Shown one piece after another: positions 56,462-64,000 of a stretch of DNA of 64,000 bases (positions are counted from its first letter, which is position 1; each line of letters starts with the position of its first letter). The translations under genes and the position numbers were made by a program. The DNA is from Alitta virens (lineage: Eukaryota > Annelida > Polychaeta > Phyllodocida > Nereididae). The notes below the pieces were generated by a model that saw only the letters and a list, made by a program, of their open reading frames with translations, made no database searches and was not told where the DNA came from. The stretch lies in the NCBI GenBank assembly GCA_932294295.1, contig OW028573.1, positions 3,172,001 to 3,236,000 on the forward strand. The letters run 5' to 3'.

Positions 56462-59400
56462 GATGAAGATGATGCTCCTCAGGTAAGCACGTATTCCTTT
56501 CATGTCAATGTCAAATGTAGTGAAATTCCGGAAAAAGTACAGTATAGCGGACCCAAATTTATGACCTTATTTAACAAACCTTTTTGTCATGCCTATGACG
56601 TCATATCCCTGAATTCAATGAATGACGTCACAAAAAACGACCACTCTTTTAATTTTCAAGACAAGAAATTGTTAATTTTTTCTTTTATTCAGGGCTGCCG
56701 CCCTAAATCCCCGCTGTACTACGCGAATAGTATTCCTCTTCTGTGCTAGAACAAATTTTGGCTAAAATGAGAGATTTCTTTAATATTTCATGGACGCCAA
56801 ATATGGGCATACATTTGGGTCCGCTATACTGCACTATACCCGAAATTTTATTTTCAAGCCAAAAAGACAACAACACAAATCATAGCAATTGAGACCACTG
56901 AGATTTCGGAAAATTATCTTCTTACAGTATAACACTTAAAGAATGTTCAACTTTAGCTACAGAGCTACAGTGCCTCAAAAAAGTGATAGGACAGATTTTC
57001 TCTAATATCACTGGCAACACTGATTTCATAGAATGGCATAAGAACACTAATACTTATAAGATGACTTTATTGAACAAAGTAGAACACAATTTTAAAGCAA
57101 AAGTGACAATTATGTAATCAATTGATCTGCAACAGTGTGACAAACAACCGACAGATGATTTATCACTTCAAAAAAGTGTCGGAACACCCATGATAATCAT
57201 ATGCAAAATCAATGTCAGTCAATATTTTGTGGCATAACCTTTATTTGCAATGACTGCTTCAAGACACCGTGGCATAGAGTGGACGATCTTCTGGAAAATG
57301 GACAGTTTAATGTCTTTCCAAGCCTTCAAAACTAATTGTTTCAGTTTAGCCTTATTTTTGGGATTTTTTTTAATGCATTTGCCTATTCAGGAGATAGAAG
57401 ATGTGCTCAATTGGGTTCAGATCGGGCGATTGACTTGGCTAGTTTATCTTGGCAATGAACTCTTGGGTAGCCTTTGGAGTATGTTTTGGGTCGTTGTCAG
57501 ACTGCACAATTAAGCACCTGCCAGCAAGAATTTTCACATTTGGCTCAATATACTTGCTCAATATCTTCCTGTAGGTGTTATTATTATTATTATAGATTTA
57601 GCACCCTATTATATAAATATACTCAGCGGTGCCTCTATACATAAAATGAAATCGACGAAATTAAAATTGATAAGAGACATTAAAGTATTTAAATTATAAA
57701 AGTCTGTAAAAACTGATTAAATCGATAAAAAGTCTATGTAAAAGCTTGATTAAAATAATGTGTTTTTAGTCTTTTCTTAAAAGTCTCAATAGAGTCACTT
57801 CTGATGATAAATGGCACATCATTCCAAGTTTTTGGAGCTGCACACTTGAAGGACCTTTTCCCATATGTCTCTGTTTTCATGCGAGGTACTTGTAAAAGAA
57901 GTTGGTCAGATGATGAACGTAGGGTCCTCACCCTTGGTGGAAATGATAAGAGTTTTCTTTGGTAGTCTGGGCCATATCCATTCAAGCATTTATAAGCAAA
58001 GAGACAGATCTTGTATTATCCGAAACTTGACAGGTAGCCAATGTAAATCCTTGAGGATACCTGTGATGCTGTGCCTGTCATATCTTGATTGTTGGACCAC
58101 AAGTCGTGCAGCATGTTGTAATTTAATGATGGTGATATCAGGAAGCCCAAATATCAATGCATTGCCATAGTCGATATGGTGTTGCCATCCATTATGCTGG
58201 ATCCATCTTCAGTTATGTCATCAATGAAGACCAGGTCACCAGGTCCTTTGCCCAGGCCATCACACTACCTCCTCCTTCATTCACAGATGCAGAGGTATAT
58301 CTTGGATCATCAGCTTTGTCCTTTGGTCTCCACATTGTGCACTTGCCATCAGACTAAAACATGTTTATTTTAGTTTCATCTATTTGGGTTTATCAACATG
58401 TGCCCTTGCAAAATTCTAGACTTGCTCTTCTGATCTTGGTCCTGCATCATGTAACCTATTCCTTATGGTTTGGTGACTGATGGTTATTCCTGCATCCTCC
58501 AATGCTTGGTTGACCTCAGGGGCAGTTAGTTTGGGGGTTTTCTTCACCATCCGCCATATGGCATGGTCATCAGTAGCTGAAGTTGCCCTGGACGCCCTGA
58601 TTTCGGAAGGTTGGCTGTGCTGCCAATTTGCTTGCTTGAACTTCTGTAGGACACTGTGCACAGTGGTTTTACATGATGTCTATAATTTTAATATATTGAC
58701 ACTGAACTGCCAAAAAACTGTCTCTCCTCACACAATGTCACTTGTGGTGATAGCCTGGACCTAAAACTAATTGTTTAACTTCAAGCAAAATAGCAGATTA
58801 GTGTCTAGCAATCAATTAAGGCTAAATTCTTAAGATGTCCTAGGACTTTTTTGAGTCATCTGTGACATGGTTCAATGCTTTTTGTAAAAGCCCCTGTCAC
58901 ACATAGCCGGTTTTCCCGTAGTGAACCCGTAGTATAACATAACGCTGACGTAATGCGCTTTCCGGATCCAACCTGACGGCTACCCGTGGATACCCGGCGA
59001 TACCCGTCAAGTAACACCTGGCCAAAACCAGCTATGTGTGACCTGGGCTTAACTGTGTGCTTAATCATGCATGGAAGGATAACACAAACAGCAAACATTC
59101 TCACAGCATTCAACAGAACACCTTGAAACAGTAAAGGGGTGTTAACACTATCACGTATCATATATTAGACCTACGTATGACCATCTACGTATAAAATTGG
59201 CTATACATGCTCACTCGTGACTCTGTTAATCACGTATAACTTCATTCTACGAGCGTAAGTGGGCCAATCGTAGATCACTTACCGGACGTCCATAAAACGC
59301 TCGCCAGACGTCCGTCAAGCATCCGTCAAGCATCCATCAGGCATCCATCAGGCACTCGTAGATCGCTCGTAGATCGCTCGTAGATCGCTCGTAGATCGCT

Positions 59401-62400
59401 CGTAGATCGCTCGTAGATCGCTCGTAGATCGCTCGTAGATCGCTCGTAGATCGCTCGTAGATCGCTCGTAGGTATATCGTAGGTATATCGTAGATCACTC
59501 GTAGATCGCTCGTAGATCACTCGTTGTTCGTAGATCACTCGTAGATTGCCCGTAGACCGCCGTAGATCCCCGTAGATCGCCCTTAGATCACCCGTGCCAG
59601 TGGTTCAAGGATGGGGTGGCTACGTATGGCCAAGAATGGCCACAGATGTACGTAGAACATACGTAGAACATACATAGAACATACGTAGAACGTACGTAGA
59701 ACGTATGTAGAATGAACGTAAAACTTACGTACATACGTGGAACGTACGTAAAACGTACGTAAAACGTTCGTAAAATGCTCGCCGACAGACCCGAGCAAGT
59801 TATGTAACTAATATAAACAATCACTCCGCCAAAGTTTCAACATGTTTAAAAAATTTTGCCCTCTCCACGTATGGTAGTGAGTGGTCAAGGATCATCCTAT
59901 TAGCGCGAGTATACGTAAAACGCTCGGCGAGTGAATCACGTAGGGACCAGGATGACCACGAGCAGATAAAAATGTAATACGTGGGCATACGTAGCTCTTA
60001 TACGTGATAGTGTGAACGCCCCTTAAGTTTTAATTTTTGAACGTCCATTTCTACAGAGAAAGTAAAATAAAAAACCCATGCATGTCTGTCCCATCACTTT
60101 TTTGAGGCACTGTATATGAAGCTTTAACTAGCTGAACCAAGCCATACCTAAATGGTTGATAGTCAGCTCAATTGAAATCCCACATTAATAAACAAAATGT
60201 TAATAATTACTTTATTATGTAAATGATTTGTCTTATAACACATACACATGTCATACAGTGTATGATATGGCCTGATTAGTGGTCTGGGTCTAGCTTGTCG
60301 AAGTCTGAACCATTTTTTCGAGGATTACTGTAAGTTGCCTTGCACATAAGATTACGATTTGTACAACTGTACAACATGGATGAAAGATGGTTTGTTATTG
60401 AGACGCCCTTATCTTTTGGTTGCAGAATATGGAATTGTTCAGAGCTGTCTTCTGTCAGGAACTGAACACAGTGCGGAGTTTGATTAAAACACATTCTGCA
60501 AAGCTTAATGAGGTCAAAGATCGTGTAAGTACTTGTGTTGCAGTGTATCAGTATATGTTGCTCAGCTGCAGCCAATGTTACAGTTGCCGTAGTGATTTGT
60601 CAGTTATTTGACCCATCATAAACACAATACACAGAATTGCTAGTTAACGACTTAAAGAACAACAGAACTGAAATTTAAAGTACGAAATGTACTCAATGAT
60701 GAATATAGATTATAACGATTTCTGATAATTACCATTCTATGTAAACTGCATCTATATCTGAAACGAGAGCTTCATTGGGCTTTTATGTTGTTGCAGGATG
60801 GCTGGACACCACTTCATTACGGTGTATGGAGCTTGGCAAAGGTTTCTGGCCTCACCACACAAACAGGAACAGCAACTGTTGATGCAACAGAACTGTCAGA
60901 TGCTCGAAATATCTTACAGGCTTTGCTGGACTCTCCTCTGGATGTCAATGTCACCAACGTTTCTGGAGTGACAGCTTTGCACATTGCTGCTTGGTATGGA
61001 ATGTCAGATGTGATGGAAAAACTAATACGCCGAAAAGCTGATGTTAGCATCCTTGCCAATGATTCCTACAAATCTCGATGGTTGACAGTCAGAGACTCAA
61101 ACTTAAAGACACTTTTTACCAGGGATGCTGACCTTTACAGAGGTGACCAGTTTTGCATAGGAAGTGAGGTCTCAGCATTATACTTAGCTGCAAGGGCTGG
61201 CCATGGCAAGGCGGCCAAAGTGCTAATCCAAGCTGGGGCAAATGTCAACGCAAGCAAATCCTTTGGTTATCATTCAGGCATCACTTCGCTTCATGCTGCT
61301 GCAGCAAGAGGGAACAATGAAGTTGTGGTTGCTTTGTTGGAAGGAGGATGTGACATCAACTACAAGGCCAGCGATGGAGGAATTGCGCTTCACTGTGCTG
61401 CGGAATTTGGTCACGCGAAAGTTGCTCAAACACTTCTGTCTCACAATGCTGAAAACGATCTGAGTATGGATCTTAACGCTGGAAAGCGATGTGTAGAAGC
61501 CATTGACATCACTCCGATGCACCTTGCTACAACAGTTGGAAATCTTGAAACACTCAAAGCTCTCATTTCTTATGGTGCGGATATCAATATAAGAGCAAGT
61601 GATGGTTTTGCCCCTGTCCACTTGGCATGTCAGAATGGCTCCTTCGAAATTGTGAAGTTATTAATGGACTCGAATTGTGACATTCACCAACCATCTACAT
61701 TGGATGGCTGCTGGGGTCTCACACCTCTTCATCTTGCAATAAGAACTGGAGTAGAACAAATTGTGGATTTGTTATTGGAAAAAGGCAGTGATCCCTTTGC
61801 TACTGCTATTGTTTCTGATATTGCTGGAGTTACTTCACTACATCTGGCTGCTGTGTGTGGGCACTCAGGAATTGTCCAGAAGCTCATTGACAAAGGATGT
61901 GACATAAATGCCAGGACTTCTGCAGGGAGCACTCCTTTATTCTTGGCTGTCAAGGAGGGACACTCAGAAGTGGTCAAGAAGTTGGTGGATGTTCCTTGTG
62001 ACTTTACAATCCCCCAAAGTAATGGTGCCCCCGGTATGGTGCATATGGCTGTGATAAGCAATAACCCCACGATTGTAGAATATCTTGTTTCAAAAGGCTG
62101 TTCTGTAGATGAAACTACCCAGTCACAAGATGAAGGAGACATCACTCCTCTGTACCTTGCTGTAGACCAGAAGCAGATTGCAATGGTGGAGAAGTTATTA
62201 GAACTAGGAGCTGATCCAAACAAGCCTCTTAAGGAAGGTTTTACAGTGGTACACACAGCCGCTGAACAAGGTCTTGAGGATATCATCAGAACAATGGCTG
62301 GCTATGGAGCAGATGTAAATACAACAGCAGACTTTGGAGACTTAGCAGATGTCGCTCCTGTGCATCTGAGTGTTATGAATCGACACAAAAACTTAATCAG

Positions 62401-63919
62401 ACCTCTAGTTGCTCTGGGAGCAGACATAAATGCTAGCAAGAAATTCAAAGGCAGATCAGGCTTCACTCCATTGTATATATCTGTTAAGAACAATGATATT
62501 GACATGGTCAGAGAGGTCATTTCTTGTGGTGCTGAGGTGAATAGAAGCAGGAATGATGGCTGGTCACCATTACATGCAGCTGCAGAACATGGTTACCAAG
62601 ATATTGTCCGCGTGTTAATTGACTCAAAGGCAGATGTGAATCCAGTCGCTGCTTTTGATGATAACAGAAATGTCTTGCCATTGCACCAGGCTGCCCAGGA
62701 AGGCCATGCAACAATCGTAAAGCTACTTTTGGAAGCTGGGGCTAATGTTAATACAGGAAAAACATGGCAGGAGGAAACAAGTGTGACGCCTTTACACCTT
62801 GCTTCTGAAGCTGGCCACATCCAGACTGTGAAAACTTTGCTGGATTACCATGCAGATGTAAATGCCAGAAAGAACAATGGTTGGACTGCACTGCACTGGG
62901 CAGCTCAGAATAACCTGCCAGATATTGTTCAACTCTTGTTTGACCATGGAGCAAAGATTGATGAAGTGGCTTCGTTTGGTGAACACAAAGACTGTCTTCC
63001 TTTGCATCAAGCAACCCAACATGGCCACAGGCAAATAGTGGAGATGCTCATCAAAGCTGGGGCAGATGTCAATGCCTCCAAGACACAAGGTCCCAACCAG
63101 GGCATCACTACTTTGCATCTTGCAGCTGCTTTGGGCCATGTTGAAACTTTAAAGTTGTTATTAGAAAGTGGAGCCCTTATAAATGCTACCACAAACAATG
63201 GATTCACCTCTCTGCACTTCGCTTCACAAAACGGCCATGTTGATGTTGTGCGGACTCTGCTAGCGAAAAAGGTCAACATCGAAGCCAAAGCAAATACTGA
63301 TGGCAGTGAAGACGTTTTGCCGGTTCATCTGGCAGCCCAAGGAGGCCATGCAGCAGTACTCAAGTATTTGGTGACAGCAGGAATCCCCATCGATGCAGCA
63401 AAAAGTGAACAGGGTCGCAGGGGTATCACCGCTTTGCATATCGCTGCGGAGCATGGTCAGAGTAAAGCGGTGCAATGTCTTTTGGAACTAGGTGCCAATG
63501 TGGACTGCCTTGACAGTGTGGGATTCACGGCATTGCATATGGCTGCCCAAGGAGACCATGCAAATGTTGTTGAAATACTTCTCCAAAACAAAGCTACTCT
63601 TTCACCAGCTGTCGACTACATGGACATGCGATCGGTCCAGCCGTTGCATATTGCGTGTCAGTTTGGAAGCCGGAGAGTGGCAAGACTCTTGTTGCAGAAA
63701 GGAGTAGACCTGCATGCTCAGCTTCATACTCTAGATGCATCCGGCTTGACTCCTTTACATCTTGCAGCATCCCATGGCCACACCAATATAGTCCGTGTTC
63801 TCATCAACTTTGGATGTGATGCCGAGGCGCGGACAAGCAATGGTCAAACCGCACTGGACATTGCAAAAGCAAAAAACCACAGAGATGTTGCTAAACTACT
63901 TAGGGTCAAAGCCAGATGA
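56420..63919 (+). CDS. Large ankyrin-repeat protein (about 28 ANK repeats)
   Basis: Proposed exons: 56420-56482 (start ATG, acidic 21-residue leader ending before GTAAGC), 60426-60524 and 60797-63919, all phase 0, for about 1,094 residues. The third exon encodes almost only ankyrin repeats with the TPLHxAA and VxxLLxxGADVN signatures. I count about 28, two or three of them degenerate. No kinase, death, SOCS, membrane or signal segment is visible, so the protein is probably a cytosolic scaffold or adaptor. From about residue 550 of exon 3 the repeats follow a regular triplet of 37, 33 and 37 residues. The large uninterrupted exon suggests expansion after loss or absence of introns. The small first exon is the least certain part; the gene could also begin at the ATG at 60429. 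Confidence 0.88.
56538..56833. mobile_element. MITE with inverted ends, intron 1 of the ankyrin gene
   Basis: The left end AGTATAGCGGACCCAAAT (from 56541) and its inverted copy ending at 56830 bound about 290 bp. It begins about 55 bp after the first ankyrin exon. No coding content. Confidence 0.65.
57190..58661 (-). pseudogene. Tc1-type transposase remnant
   Basis: The N-terminal helix-turn-helix part is at 58661-58416 (motifs TSATDDHAIWRMVKK and TIRNRLHDAG). Catalytic-domain pieces follow at about 58390-58184 (PRYTSASVNEGGGSVMAW). Beyond the LINE insertion come the SDNDPKH motif at 57485-57501 and an SPDLNPIEH motif further down. Stops and small deletions are present, so the enzyme is dead. 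Confidence 0.85.
57580..58177 (-). mobile_element. 5'-truncated LINE inserted in the Tc1 transposase
   Basis: On the minus strand the frame 57985-57734 encodes a CR1/Jockey-like polyprotein C-terminus (LRSSSDQLLLQVPR, APKTWNDVP, FKKRLKTHYF). Earlier pieces of the same region are visible up to 58177. The 3' end has a TATTATTATTA-type tail at 57580-57592. The direct repeat GGTGTT at 57574-57579 and 58178-58183 is the target duplication, and the Tc1 frame is continuous across it once the LINE is removed. Confidence 0.88.
58886..59051. mobile_element. Short MITE with TAA-like flanks
   Basis: The left end AAGCCCCTGTCACACATAGC and the right end, which ends GTGACCTGGGCT, are imperfect inverted copies about 165 bp apart, with TAA next to each. 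Three-base TAA/TWA duplications are typical of PIF/Harbinger elements. Confidence 0.65.
59345..59530. repeat. 11-bp minisatellite (TCGTAGATCGC)
   Basis: At least ten consecutive near-identical 11-bp units, with variants at the right end. It lies inside the Harbinger-like MITE. Confidence 0.9.
59645..59770. repeat. 11-bp minisatellite (TACGTAGAACR)
   Basis: About ten degenerate 11-bp units sharing the CGTAGA core with the first array but otherwise distinct. It lies inside the Harbinger-like MITE. Confidence 0.75.
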
Positions 63920-64000
63920 ATATTTGTTTAGTTATTTTTATCTGCTTAGTGACATGTTGATTACTTCGTAATTTGACCTGCATTTATTGCATTGCTTTAT
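63920..64000. other. 3' flank of the ankyrin gene, cut by the window end
   Basis: 81 bases after the stop codon. No polyadenylation signal is seen before the window ends. Confidence 0.6.

Larger units (their letters stand above)
59135..60023. mobile_element. Harbinger-like MITE carrying two 11-bp minisatellites
   Basis: The termini AGGGGTGTTAACACTATCAC (from 59135) and its imperfect inverted copy ending GAACGCCCCT are each flanked by TAA, which fits a PIF/Harbinger-type MITE of about 890 bp. The interior has an array of an 11-bp unit TCGTAGATCGC (about 59345-59530) and another of TACGTAGAACA/G (about 59645-59770). Minus-strand open frames here are by-products. Confidence 0.75.
56966..60114 (-). 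mobile_element. Tc1/mariner-like transposon, split by nested insertions
   Basis: The left end TACAGTGCCTCAAAAAAGTG (56966) and the right end, its inverted copy ending at 60114, are flanked by TA as usual for this superfamily. The two transposase halves lie on the minus strand. A LINE (57580-58177) sits between the halves, and two MITEs (58886-59051, 59135-60023) lie in the 5' part. The whole stack is inside intron 1 of the ankyrin gene. Confidence 0.88.

Noticed and set aside
59326..59824. Repetitive minus-strand open frames with an 11-residue-like pattern
   Set aside because: Translations of the 11-bp minisatellites inside a MITE; the pattern follows the DNA period.
60817..63475. Several long minus-strand open frames opposite the ankyrin exon
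   Set aside because: They are antisense by-products of a long biased coding exon; none has a recognisable domain or splice structure.

Overview
The window is metazoan nuclear DNA: AT-rich, intron-rich and heavily loaded with non-LTR retrotransposons, tRNA-type SINEs, MITEs and fold-back elements. A tandem GABA-B-like receptor pair plus this mix of elements suggests a marine invertebrate. A hemichordate or other non-vertebrate deuterostome is my guess, but nothing in the sequence proves the phylum.

Layout. (1) 1-6003: a degraded non-LTR retrotransposon on the minus strand. Its ORF1 carries SGNH-like and KH-like segments and its ORF2 carries endonuclease and reverse transcriptase segments. It lies between two 28-bp inverted repeats that look like the ends of an older DNA element. 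(2) 6730-28955, plus strand: a complete 17-exon GABA-B-like class C GPCR. (3) 28956-36303: intergenic, with a broken SGNH-domain fragment, simple and degenerate repeats, and a decayed reverse transcriptase. (4) 36304-53196, plus strand: a second complete 17-exon GABA-B-like gene. Its exon sizes and phases match the first gene except at the two ends and in the linker exon 16. (5) 53197-56009: intergenic. (6) 56420-63919, plus strand: a three-exon gene for a protein of about 1,094 residues built almost entirely of ankyrin repeats. Its first intron holds a Tc1/mariner element that was itself invaded by a LINE and lies around two TAA-flanked MITEs.

How the genes relate. The receptor pair arose by tandem duplication. 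Both proteins have a signal peptide, a bilobed Venus-flytrap ligand domain, seven membrane segments and a short C-terminal heptad helix, which suggests homo- or heterodimers at the cell surface. Exon 15 (TM6-TM7) differs at 1 of 189 bases between the genes, while neighbouring exon 14 differs at 35 of 138, which points to exon-sized gene conversion. The ankyrin gene is unrelated by sequence and is probably just a neighbour.

The observations I rate highest are the converted exon, the minisatellite whose every unit carries a splice-donor-like site just after receptor exon 10, the SGNH+KH ORF1, the duplicated start of the ankyrin gene, and the nested transposon stack. Exon borders were placed by eye from GT/AG sites, reading frame and agreement between the paralogs.
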